Assembly: GCA_964575575.1 (NCBI GenBank) | Contig: CAZNQQ010000002.1 | Location: 1 to 56,981, forward strand | Direction of reading: 5' to 3' | DNA from: UBA2163 sp964575575 | GTDB lineage: Bacteria; Patescibacteriota; Minisyncoccia; Phycocordibacterales; UBA2163 | Length of the DNA stretch: 56,981 bases | Part shown: positions 32,997 through 41,501 of the stretch, piece after piece | Layout of the letters: every line of letters starts with the position of its first letter | How positions within the stretch are numbered: the first letter of the stretch is position 1 | Translations under genes and position numbers: made by a program | Notes under the pieces: generated by a model | What the model was told of the DNA's origin: nothing | The model's database searches: none | The model's input: the letters and a program-made list of their open reading frames with translations, nothing else

Positions 32997-34153
32997 TGAA
33001 ATATATTATTCTTAATTTTGCATATGGTTTTGGTCCGCCACTTAGAACTACAGAATTAGCCATTGCGGTTAATGACATGCTCAAAGAAAAGACTGGGGAG
33101 AAATTTGGTATTATAGTCCCGCTTATTTATGGCGATGATCAGAGAAGAATAATGCGTGAATCTTTTTCTGAAACAATACAACAAAATCCAGATGCTATAC
33201 TACTTGATGAGACTTTAGGGAATTATCTGAAGTCTGTTTTTTACGGTGAAAAAAGTTATGAAGAATCATTAAAATTTCTCCTTAAAAATAAGACAAAAGT
33301 TGAAACAACTATAAAAGATTATATCTCAAACGGATTAACTGCTGAAACATTTGATGGAACAACTATCTCTATTGATAAAAAAGATATTGCATTTGAAATA
33401 AATAGAAACCCAAGATTAAATTTTAATATCTACCCGTCGTATTCAGTTAGTTTTGCTTACAATTCAGATATTTTAAAACAAACACTAAAAGAAAATGTAG
33501 GCAATACTGATAAAAAAGTTATAAGAGAAGTCATTCCATTGTTTGAAGAGATTGAAAATGACCAACAACTTTACTTTGTCGCAGATCCTGCAACATTTTC
33601 AAACAAAGGTAAAGAATTTAGAAAAAGTAGAAAAAATGAAGTGTATACTCCACCAACATTACACAAATTAAAAAATACCGATGATAATATCAAAAAAGGT
33701 ATTTACGTAACTGTAACAGGTATACCTGGACTCAATAGACTGTTTGAAGAGGCACGCAATATAGGATTACAAATTTACTCCAACAAGCCAGAATCTGTCG
33801 CTGGAAGCATTAAAGCATCACCGTCAATTATGGCTCATGAAAATATATTGTTACATTTTGCAAGATCTGGGTGGGGATCAGTATGGCTTTCTCAATTTAC
33901 AAAAACACCTTTTATTACACCATCTTACGATAAGGACGATGACCCTGAAATTTATTTCAACAATATTTGTATTGAACAACTTGGCCTAGGGACAATTTAT
34001 AAAAACCAAAATTTAGACGAATTACTAGAAATTAAAGACGTATATGTATCAAATATAGAAAAAATAAATAAGTATCTTATGGATACCTATGGTACTCTTG
34101 ATGGAATAGAGTATACTACTAAAAAGATCGTTAATCACTTTTTAAATATATGA
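32996..34153 (+). CDS. Unrecognised protein, possibly a GT-B-like transferase
   Basis: I do not recognise this 385-residue protein. It opens MKYIILNFAYGFGPPLRTTE, a Rossmann-like strand and Gly-rich turn. A later block, HENILLHFARSGWGSVWLSQ then KTPFITPSY, resembles the acceptor/donor-site region of GT28/GT1 transferases. It overlaps the methyltransferase (1 base) and the third synthase gene (ATGA), so it is translationally coupled to both. It could also be an NDP-sugar hydrolase that supplies the substrate of the synthase. Confidence 0.55.
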   Translation: MKYIILNFAYGFGPPLRTTELAIAVNDMLKEKTGEKFGIIVPLIYGDDQRRIMRESFSETIQQNPDAILLDETLGNYLKSVFYGEKSYEESLKFLLKNKTKVETTIKDYISNGLTAETFDGTTISIDKKDIAFEINRNPRLNFNIYPSYSVSFAYNSDILKQTLKENVGNTDKKVIREVIPLFEEIENDQQLYFVADPATFSNKGKEFRKSRKNEVYTPPTLHKLKNTDDNIKKGIYVTVTGIPGLNRLFEEARNIGLQIYSNKPESVAGSIKASPSIMAHENILLHFARSGWGSVWLSQFTKTPFITPSYDKDDDPEIYFNNICIEQLGLGTIYKNQNLDELLEIKDVYVSNIEKINKYLMDTYGTLDGIEYTTKKIVNHFLNI

Positions 34154-35121
34154 CAAAAATAATAGTGGAAATATGCCAAAACCATAATGGCGACAGAAAG
34201 CAGCTTGAGGAAATGATAGCTCAAGCGGCTAAAAGTGGTGCTGATATTGTTAAGATGCAGTCAATATATTCTGCTGATTTGACCAAAAGAGACCGTTTTG
34301 AAGAAGGTGTGACTGATGAAAATGGTGAACAAACTTCAATCAAAAGACCGTACAAAGATGAATATGAGAGATTATCCAAACTAGATCTTACTATGGATGA
34401 TGAAGCTTTCTTTATTGAGAAATGTAAGGAGTATAACGTTACGCCAATGACTACAATTTTTGCAAGACATAGAATTAAAGAAGTCGCATCTCTTGACTGG
34501 CCAGAAAAAATAATAAAAGTTGCAAGTTATGACTGCGCTAGTCTGCCAATGCTAAGAGAACTCGCTGAGCACTTTGATCACTTTATTATATCAACAGGTG
34601 CTACATACGACAGTGAGATAGAAAGTACTGCTAAATTGATGAAAGATTTGGGTAAAAATTTTTCTTTTCTTCATTGTGTTACGAGTTATCCAAACACACT
34701 GGAGATGGCCAATCTATCACGTATGGAGTGGCTAAGACAATTTACACCAAAAGTCGGATGGTCAGATCATACACTTATTGAAAGAGATGGCATTACAGCA
34801 GCAAAGATAGCGATCATGCTTGGTGCTGATTTTATTGAGCGACATTTTACAACACTGGGACATGGTGATACAAAAGACGGTCCAGTGTCTATAACCCCAG
34901 ACCTACTTAAAGAGCTAAGTGAATTTAGAAAACTCTCATATGAAGAACAGAAAAAACAAATTGAAAAAGAATACCCTAATTGGAAACTACTATTAGGTGT
35001 TCAAACAAGAGAAATGACAAAAACCGAACTACTCAACAGAGACTACTATCGTGGAAGATTTGCCAGCCCAACAAAAGATGGGTGGATTGATAACTGGGAA
35101 GAAAAAGATATAAACAAGTAA
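34150..35121 (+). CDS. NeuB-family nonulosonate synthase lacking the SAF domain, set C
   Basis: The 323-residue protein shows the NeuB barrel: IVEICQNHNGDRKQLEEM, SGADIVKMQSIYSADL, WPEKIIKVASYDCASLPM, VGWSDHTLIERDGITAAKIA and FIERHFTTLGHGDTKDGPV. It ends about where the barrel ends, without the C-terminal antifreeze-like domain present in the other two synthases here (367 and 374 residues). That domain helps to close the active site in NeuB, so this protein may use another substrate or partner. It overlaps the preceding gene (ATGA) and is followed after 2 bases by a cytidylyltransferase. Confidence 0.85.
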   Translation: MTKIIVEICQNHNGDRKQLEEMIAQAAKSGADIVKMQSIYSADLTKRDRFEEGVTDENGEQTSIKRPYKDEYERLSKLDLTMDDEAFFIEKCKEYNVTPMTTIFARHRIKEVASLDWPEKIIKVASYDCASLPMLRELAEHFDHFIISTGATYDSEIESTAKLMKDLGKNFSFLHCVTSYPNTLEMANLSRMEWLRQFTPKVGWSDHTLIERDGITAAKIAIMLGADFIERHFTTLGHGDTKDGPVSITPDLLKELSEFRKLSYEEQKKQIEKEYPNWKLLLGVQTREMTKTELLNRDYYRGRFASPTKDGWIDNWEEKDINK

Positions 35122-35123
35122 CT

Positions 35124-35867
35124 ATGAACAAAAATAAAGAATTAAAAATAATTGCAGTTATGCTTGCACGTGGTGGCTCAAAAGGAATACCAGGAAAAAA
35201 TATTAAAAACCTTGCGGGTAAACCTCTTATCGCATGGACTGGAGATGAAGCGCAGAAATCAAAATATATACAACGCACTATTTTAAGTACAGACTATGAA
35301 GATATCGCAAAAGTCGGAAAAGAGCATGGACTAGAAGTGCCTTTTATAAGACCATCTGAACTCGCTGAAGACATGACTCCAGACCCCCCTACTATTGAGC
35401 ACGCAATCAAATGGCTAGAAGAAAAAGAGGGCTATATACCTGATATTATAGTCCATTTACGCCCCACAGGACCGTTGGTTACAGCAAAAGAGCTCGACGA
35501 AGCAATCAAGCTTTTGATAGATAACCCAGAAGCAGACAGTGTCCGCTCTGTACAAGAACCACCAAAGCCTCCATTTAAGATGTGGACTGTAGATGAAGAA
35601 TATATGACTCCTTTTATAAAAGAGGTAAAAGGTTCAGATGGTAATATAATTAAAGACGCTCACACCGCTCCAAGACAGTTGTTACCAAAAGTTTATCAAA
35701 CAACTGCTGACATTGGTGTGCTAAGACTTAGCACACTTCTTGAAAAGAAATCTGTTATAGGTGATAAAGTATTGCCGTATCATTTAGATAGAGAAACTAT
35801 AGACATAGACACACCGATTGATTTTGAAATTGCGCGTATGATGCTCGAAAAAAGAAGGAAGGCTTAA
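35124..35867 (+). CDS. CMP-nonulosonate cytidylyltransferase, set C
   Basis: The 247-residue enzyme begins LKIIAVMLARGGSKGIPGKN, then GKPLIAWTGDEA and IIVHLRPTGPLVTAKELDEA, the NeuA-type pattern; the C-terminal half (TADIGVLRLSTLLEKKSVIG, DIDTPIDFEIARMML) completes the fold. It is distinct in sequence from the set A enzyme (14553-15260). With the synthase upstream it forms a synthase/activator pair. Its TAA stop overlaps, on the opposite strand, the TAA stop of the next gene. Confidence 0.92.
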   Translation: MNKNKELKIIAVMLARGGSKGIPGKNIKNLAGKPLIAWTGDEAQKSKYIQRTILSTDYEDIAKVGKEHGLEVPFIRPSELAEDMTPDPPTIEHAIKWLEEKEGYIPDIIVHLRPTGPLVTAKELDEAIKLLIDNPEADSVRSVQEPPKPPFKMWTVDEEYMTPFIKEVKGSDGNIIKDAHTAPRQLLPKVYQTTADIGVLRLSTLLEKKSVIGDKVLPYHLDRETIDIDTPIDFEIARMMLEKRRKA

Positions 35868-37072
35868 TCGCTTTTTATAAATTTAATTATTTTATTTATT
35901 GAATCTAAATCAATATGACCATTGTCGTATTGATTTTCTAATTTATTATTCTTAAACTGATTTAATTTATCCAAAAACATATTATCATTTACTACAACAT
36001 CTTTTACTTTATAATATTTTTTTGCAACTTTATTAAAAGCATCTGACAAAAACAGATTAATGAAGATGGCCGGAACACCACTTGCAAGCACCATGTAGTT
36101 AGTACTTGTCCACGCATCTGTAATACACAAGTCCGACATACAAAGTAGTTCATCTGTATCTGATTCATCCGCAAAAATTTTTACACCAAGCTCTTTGTAG
36201 AATTCATACATGTCTGGCTTATCCGATGGATGTAATTTTAATAAAACATCAGCCTCATCTTTGGTAAATATTTTTCTTACTGTTTGGACAATATTACGAT
36301 ATCTTTTAATCTGTCCTTCTGTTGTAAGATTAGTCCCAGCTTTTAGATGGTGACTTTGTGCGATTATTATAATATTAAGTTTATTAGAATCAATACCGTA
36401 CTTACTCTCCATCTCACACTTAAACATTTGATCTGAAGTAATTTTTTTTCTCATATTATAAACTTTCTGAAAATCTACAATACCAACAGTTTGTATAGTA
36501 TCTAAATCAAAATCAAATTTGAGATTAAAACTCTCTACAGCGTTTTCATCTATAACTCCAACTTTTTTTGGTTTATCTAAAGAATTAAAAGCATTAAAAA
36601 TGAAATCGATAATATAATAGTAGATTTTTTTTATAAATGATTGTTTTATGTGTCTGTCAGAAAATAGGTTTTCAGATGGAATAAGTGCTGTTTGTAAGAC
36701 AATCGTTTCAATATCTAACTTATTAGCTTCACTGATAATCGTATTAAACGGCGGCAACGCTTTTGTCAGCACAATTTTCTTAGGTGATTTTTCTTTTAAG
36801 AAAGATCTGACCGCCTGTGTATATTCCCTTTTACCATATAAAGCTGAAAAAAACGGTACTCTAAACTTTGTCTTATTTAGTCCACTTTCCACAAGATCAT
36901 AATGAAAATTGTTTTCTTTGCAGAATTTTTCCATCTGTTCTCTTCTCTCATTTTTCCCTCTAACAATCAGAAATCGAGCATCATAGCTATCTGAGAGATA
37001 CAGAAAAAGCTTTGCGTAATATTTCATAGAGGCAATATATACTGGCACAAAATATATCTTTGGTTTTTCCAT
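35864..37072 (-). CDS. GT-B-like surface-carbohydrate transferase
   Basis: The 402-residue protein opens MEKPKIYFVPVYIASMKYYA and in its second half has IIIAQSHHLKAGTNL, VLLKLHPSDKPDMYEFY and LCITDAWTSTNYMVLASG, a layout like that of CDP-glycerol transferases and capsule/sialyltransferase-type GT-B proteins. The exact donor is not known. It is monocistronic, opposite in direction to the set C genes, and ends in a shared TTAA stop with the cytidylyltransferase gene. A terminator (37088-37113) separates it from the next gene upstream. Confidence 0.65.
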   Translation of the reverse strand: MEKPKIYFVPVYIASMKYYAKLFLYLSDSYDARFLIVRGKNERREQMEKFCKENNFHYDLVESGLNKTKFRVPFFSALYGKREYTQAVRSFLKEKSPKKIVLTKALPPFNTIISEANKLDIETIVLQTALIPSENLFSDRHIKQSFIKKIYYYIIDFIFNAFNSLDKPKKVGVIDENAVESFNLKFDFDLDTIQTVGIVDFQKVYNMRKKITSDQMFKCEMESKYGIDSNKLNIIIIAQSHHLKAGTNLTTEGQIKRYRNIVQTVRKIFTKDEADVLLKLHPSDKPDMYEFYKELGVKIFADESDTDELLCMSDLCITDAWTSTNYMVLASGVPAIFINLFLSDAFNKVAKKYYKVKDVVVNDNMFLDKLNQFKNNKLENQYDNGHIDLDSINKIIKFIKSD

Positions 37073-37087
37073 TAAATTTATTTAATA

Positions 37088-37113
37088 AACTAACCGCAAT
37101 ATTGCGGCTAGTT
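37088..37113 (-). terminator. Terminator downstream of the DUF4956 gene
   Basis: The 14-base palindrome CCGCAATATTGCGG (37094-37107) is flanked, past one mismatch, by AACTA/TAGTT, and the minus strand then runs into TTTATTAAATAAA. It lies 37 bases past the DUF4956 stop. Confidence 0.65.
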
Positions 37114-37150
37114 ATTTATCTATTATAACATCTCTAATGTATAGAGGTTA

Positions 37151-37837
37151 CTAATATTCTATATCAGACTTTGAGCTTATAATGTGCACATTGTCTACCC
37201 CTTCAATCCTTGAGACCTCTTTTACAAGTTCACTACTTTTTGCCTCATCAATAAACCTCACGCTGTATACCATCTCTGATGAGTGTCCACCTCCTTTTGA
37301 TGAAATATTTAGAAGCATACTGTTTTTTAAATATTTTTCAAATACACCTGAGAAAGAATCTGGTGGATTTCTGTCTGAATCAACTACAAAAGTCAGAAGA
37401 TAGTCATTGTGATGTATTGAACCAAAATTTGTTTTATACATAAGCCAGATAACAACAAGCATAACAACCGTAGATGCAATGGCGATAGTGTAGTTATTTG
37501 TACCAACTGCCATACCCATAGCAAGAGAGAGGAAAATAAAACCTGTGTCTCTCACCTCTTTTACAACAGTACGAAAACGAATAATTGAAAAAGCTCCAAG
37601 CAAACCAAAAGCTACTGCTAGACTGTTTCCAATAACCATCATAATAATTGATGTAACCATACTGACGATTATAAGAGTTGAAGCAAAGTGTTGAGAATAT
37701 GAAAATCCTTTATGTGTTATCTTGTAAACATAAGTAATTGAAATAACCAAAACTAATGTCAAAAACAAATTGAGTACAACATGTCCTATTGTAAAATTCC
37801 CCGCTACATCACCAATTGTAAGTAAATTTTCTATCAT
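37151..37837 (-). CDS. DUF4956 family membrane protein
   Basis: The 228-residue protein has about four or five membrane segments (near residues 20-40, 50-70, 75-85 and 100-135), with FGLLGAFSIIRFRTVVKEVR and GFIFLSLAMGMAVGTNNYTI, and a soluble C-terminal domain. These blocks match the DUF4956 family, whose function is unknown but which is often found beside VTC-domain and CotH proteins, exactly the next two genes. It begins 5 bases after the VTC gene stop. Confidence 0.88.
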   Translation of the reverse strand: MIENLLTIGDVAGNFTIGHVVLNLFLTLVLVISITYVYKITHKGFSYSQHFASTLIIVSMVTSIIMMVIGNSLAVAFGLLGAFSIIRFRTVVKEVRDTGFIFLSLAMGMAVGTNNYTIAIASTVVMLVVIWLMYKTNFGSIHHNDYLLTFVVDSDRNPPDSFSGVFEKYLKNSMLLNISSKGGGHSSEMVYSVRFIDEAKSSELVKEVSRIEGVDNVHIISSKSDIEY

Positions 37838-37842
37838 ATAAA

Positions 37843-38658
37843 TTAATCATTAATCAATAATCTATTTTTGTTTAACCTTAGAGAGTCAGATTGAGAATTA
37901 TTACCCAACGCATGCAACAATGGTAAAGTATAGCACGCCTCAACCCCCTCACAATACTTTGAATATGGCACCCTTTCTAAATTATAAGTCTTTATAATAT
38001 TTTCTATATAAAACGGTAATGCTCCTGTGAACTTTATCTCCATAATAACCTTCGTGCCAGACAGGTCAATAAAACCATTTTCATCATGCAACAAATGCTC
38101 TCCACGCTTTGCTTTTATAGCATAATCAAAGGTGATTCTAACATTTTTATTAAATTTACCCAAATACGGCTCACGATTATATGAAATTAGGATTTTGGGT
38201 GATATGAAGCGGCGTCCCTTTACAGAATGAAATTCTTCCAATATTTCTTTCCTATTTTCATCACGTATTGAGTCAGAATTAAAAAAATCTCCGCGTTCTA
38301 TTAGATTCTCATAATCATTACCCTTTAATACAAAACGGTCTTTAAGAACAACTGAGTCATGCTTTCTTTTTATTTCAAAAAACATATTGGGGCTCAAAAC
38401 TCCGTCGGTACGATATGTTCGCAAACGTATCTTTTTTCTTTTCTTTGCACCGTCTACTTTTTCCCAGTATGAATAGAACTTTGGGCTGTCATAATACAAA
38501 CTTAAGACTTCATAAAAGCCATGCTTTGTATTACCTACAAATTTATCAAGCTCAACATAATTACAAAGAATCTCACGAATTTCTTTAAATTGTTTTGCGT
38601 CTAAAATATATTTGAATTCTAAACGTTGAAAATGAAGTTTTGGTTTTTCTTGTTGCAT
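37843..38658 (-). CDS. VTC-domain protein (polyphosphate polymerase-like)
   Basis: The 271-residue protein fits the VTC tunnel fold: RLEFKYILDAKQFKEIREIL, SLYYDSPKFYSYWEKVDGAK, KKRKKIRLRTYRTDG, MFFEIKRKHDSVVLKDR, FISPKILISYNREPY and VIMEIKFTGALPFYIENII. The basic and acidic residues of these blocks line the nucleotide/polyphosphate tunnel in yeast Vtc4. Whether this bacterial form makes polyphosphate is not known. Its ATG overlaps the stop of the CotH gene. Confidence 0.9.
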   Translation of the reverse strand: MQQEKPKLHFQRLEFKYILDAKQFKEIREILCNYVELDKFVGNTKHGFYEVLSLYYDSPKFYSYWEKVDGAKKRKKIRLRTYRTDGVLSPNMFFEIKRKHDSVVLKDRFVLKGNDYENLIERGDFFNSDSIRDENRKEILEEFHSVKGRRFISPKILISYNREPYLGKFNKNVRITFDYAIKAKRGEHLLHDENGFIDLSGTKVIMEIKFTGALPFYIENIIKTYNLERVPYSKYCEGVEACYTLPLLHALGNNSQSDSLRLNKNRLLIND

Positions 38659-41498
38659 TATTTTATATCTCTTACTAATCCAATTGAAATTATATCTATA
38701 TCCAGAACATCTTTTAGAATATCAGACACCATATCAATATTACCTACATTTTGCAAAGCTTTGTTCTTTGATACGTTACGGATATCCCAAGATGAGATGA
38801 GTGGATCTATAGAAATATTCCCTTCCCCATCATATCCACCCTCAACATCAGAGTAGTAAATCTTTGTTTTTGAAAATTTATCATCTTGTACTTCCACATC
38901 ATTACCCCAAACAATTGAATTGTATACTTTCGCTTCTCCACCATCTTTAAATATTGCCTTTTTCCTGTATGCGTTGAGACCAATCTCGTTGCCGATAATC
39001 ACATTGTTTATAATTCTTGGTGTTGAACTATCTTTTGTTTCAATACCAATCTTACATTTTTTAAGTACATTATTAAAAATAATTGGCTTTTTTGAATTTT
39101 CTCCAATACTAATGCATTTATCTCCTGATTCATTTATATAATTATCAGAAATTAATATACTTGAGCCAGATATATCAATACTGTCGTTTCCATTCTTATC
39201 AAAAAAATTACTCTTAATCTCTCCATCTGCATAATCAATATCTATAGCATCAGCCGAGTTTCTCACAAACTTATTGTCAAAAATATTTGCTACAGCGTAT
39301 TTTACATTAATACCGTCATCTCCTTTTGCATCTTCAATGGTACTATTAGAGACTTCTATATTAGAATGGTAAGCTGACAATTGACCTGAGAAAAACACAC
39401 CATTTATGTAAGCATTACTCCCACTCTCAAATACAGTATTTTTAAAGATACTTTGGCTCTCTTCTGCCCCTAAAACGCCCAAAATGCCCCATATTTGGCC
39501 CGTAAACGGCCTAAATACGATCGGACTATAGAAAGTACCTACTGCCTCAATTGGGCTGTAAGAAACTAAGGAAACGCCTTTTGCGAAGTTCAGTACTGCA
39601 CCGGGCATAATTTTCAATCTATAGCCTTTTGGCACTACTATATTTTCACTAAAATAGTAGTTACCGCTTGGAAGTATTATGTTGTCACCAGAGCGTATAA
39701 ACATCCAGTGCTTAGCGACAAACTGATTAATCGTCTGACTTATATCAGAAAAGTAATTAAAAGTAGTTGCATCAACATATCTCTTGTCTTTTATTTTCAC
39801 TTTTTTATTTGTTATAGCGTTGTCAGTATTTATTTTTATATCTGTTGGATTTATAGCTTGCGCATTATCATTTAATTTTATGAATACAGTGTGTTTTGTA
39901 TCATACAAAAAGTAATCAATATTATCGAATAGAATTTTGTCGTCTTCTTTTTTTGCTGAGTAAACTAAAAATTCATCATTCAAATCAAACTCTTCATCTT
40001 TATCAGTATCGTAATAAACAGAACCGTTGAATACATCGCTTGGAATTGATATTGATTTAAGTGTAAGCCCTGCAAAATTATCAACAAAGAAATCGAGTGC
40101 TATAAGATTTTTATCAGTGTCATACCTGATCACTAATCTCGAATTATCTGTTTTAAATAATTCTTTTATGTCATCTATATTATTTTCAAATTGTTTACGA
40201 ACTTGCTTAACTTTTTTATCAAATTTAAAATTACTGTCGTGCTTCTTCCAATCAGAATAAAAATTTGCTTTCAGTCTTTTGTACATTTTATCATAAAAAT
40301 CAAAATCGTCTTTTATATTATCTTTGTCGTTCACATACTCCCATAATATTTTATTGCGCTCATATACACGCCCTGAATCACTAAAGAGTTTTCTTCCTAC
40401 AAGAGTATTTATGGATATCCTACTTGGAGGAGCAGGAAATACTTCTAAGTCCCATGGTATAAATTCAAATTTTCCACTACTGTTGTTAAAATACAAACGT
40501 ATGTTGCCTTCGTCACTTGGGTGGTCACTTCCTGCAAGCATTAAAGCCACTTGCCATTTATATAAACTTTCTACATCAATCAGGTCGCCTGCAATTTCTG
40601 AAAAGTTTTCTTGTTCTATTACTTTCGTAAGCATGTCAATTTCTGCATAGTTTTCATAATCAAAAATCTTATCATTTACTGGTTTTGTCCAAAATCTCTC
40701 GTCCTCAAAAATAGATCTACCATCTTCTTCAAAAGTAGAGTTTTGTATATATTCGTCATCATTTGAATAAATATTTGCATCTGCTGGAAGCTTGTTTTTT
40801 TCAAGAGATTCACTACTCCAATCCTCAATCTGATAATACACACCATGGTTACTGCCATTTATTCTAAGTCCTACATATTCGGCTTCTGGGAAACTAAGTC
40901 CTAGCTTATCTGCACGGTAATTATTAAGATATTCTGCAAAGTATGCTCTGTCGTCGGGTATTATAAGTTTAATAATGCGCAAACCTTCAAATAAATCGTC
41001 TTTATCAAACTTTATTTGCCATGAACGTTTTGCTCGTGTCCAATGGTTTGGATTGTCTCCCCTATAACGTACCTTTACATCATATTCTTTACCTTTATAT
41101 GTAAATTTAGCTGGGACTGTTTTTTTATGTTCTTCAGAAAGCCACTGGGTCCCCGCAAGTACTCCATCAGACAAAGAGCTTGGTAAGTTTTTATTAAGTG
41201 CACGTAAATCTTTGCTTTTTATTACTAACTTATATTGTGGTATGTCAGCGCCACCCAACATCTTTGGAATATAGAAAATATTTAGCCCTGTTTTGCTTAT
41301 CTCCCTAACAGAACGATAAACGGGTAGAAGGATTTTTACTCCTTTATTGAATACAAGCTGTGATCTATTTTTAGACACATATTGAAATGCAAAAACGAAA
41401 TTTCCGACAACTAACATGGCAAGCAAAACAAGCACACCGTACTTTATATATCTGCGAGTAAGTAATCTTTTTAAATATTGTTTATAAAAATATTTCAT
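38658..41498 (-). CDS. CotH-type kinase protein with right-handed beta-helix, membrane-anchored
   Basis: The 946-residue protein has an N-terminal membrane segment (about 18-38) and so faces outside. Residues about 85-360 are a CotH domain: VKVRYRGDNPNHWTRAKRSW, YLNNYRADKLGL, GVYYQIEDWSSESLEKN, then NIRLYFNN and FIPWDLEVF with its catalytic-type Asp. A middle region (about 430-600) has Ca-like EF or extension sequences (YYDTDKDEEFDLNDEF). Residues about 640-900 are a parallel beta-helix (NSTIEDAKGDDGINVKY, NSADAIDIDYADG, NGNDSIDISGSS). CotH is a protein kinase in spore coats; here a surface kinase or ligand-binding role is inferred. Confidence 0.88.
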   Translation of the reverse strand: MKYFYKQYLKRLLTRRYIKYGVLVLLAMLVVGNFVFAFQYVSKNRSQLVFNKGVKILLPVYRSVREISKTGLNIFYIPKMLGGADIPQYKLVIKSKDLRALNKNLPSSLSDGVLAGTQWLSEEHKKTVPAKFTYKGKEYDVKVRYRGDNPNHWTRAKRSWQIKFDKDDLFEGLRIIKLIIPDDRAYFAEYLNNYRADKLGLSFPEAEYVGLRINGSNHGVYYQIEDWSSESLEKNKLPADANIYSNDDEYIQNSTFEEDGRSIFEDERFWTKPVNDKIFDYENYAEIDMLTKVIEQENFSEIAGDLIDVESLYKWQVALMLAGSDHPSDEGNIRLYFNNSSGKFEFIPWDLEVFPAPPSRISINTLVGRKLFSDSGRVYERNKILWEYVNDKDNIKDDFDFYDKMYKRLKANFYSDWKKHDSNFKFDKKVKQVRKQFENNIDDIKELFKTDNSRLVIRYDTDKNLIALDFFVDNFAGLTLKSISIPSDVFNGSVYYDTDKDEEFDLNDEFLVYSAKKEDDKILFDNIDYFLYDTKHTVFIKLNDNAQAINPTDIKINTDNAITNKKVKIKDKRYVDATTFNYFSDISQTINQFVAKHWMFIRSGDNIILPSGNYYFSENIVVPKGYRLKIMPGAVLNFAKGVSLVSYSPIEAVGTFYSPIVFRPFTGQIWGILGVLGAEESQSIFKNTVFESGSNAYINGVFFSGQLSAYHSNIEVSNSTIEDAKGDDGINVKYAVANIFDNKFVRNSADAIDIDYADGEIKSNFFDKNGNDSIDISGSSILISDNYINESGDKCISIGENSKKPIIFNNVLKKCKIGIETKDSSTPRIINNVIIGNEIGLNAYRKKAIFKDGGEAKVYNSIVWGNDVEVQDDKFSKTKIYYSDVEGGYDGEGNISIDPLISSWDIRNVSKNKALQNVGNIDMVSDILKDVLDIDIISIGLVRDIK

Positions 41499-41501
41499 AT
41501 T

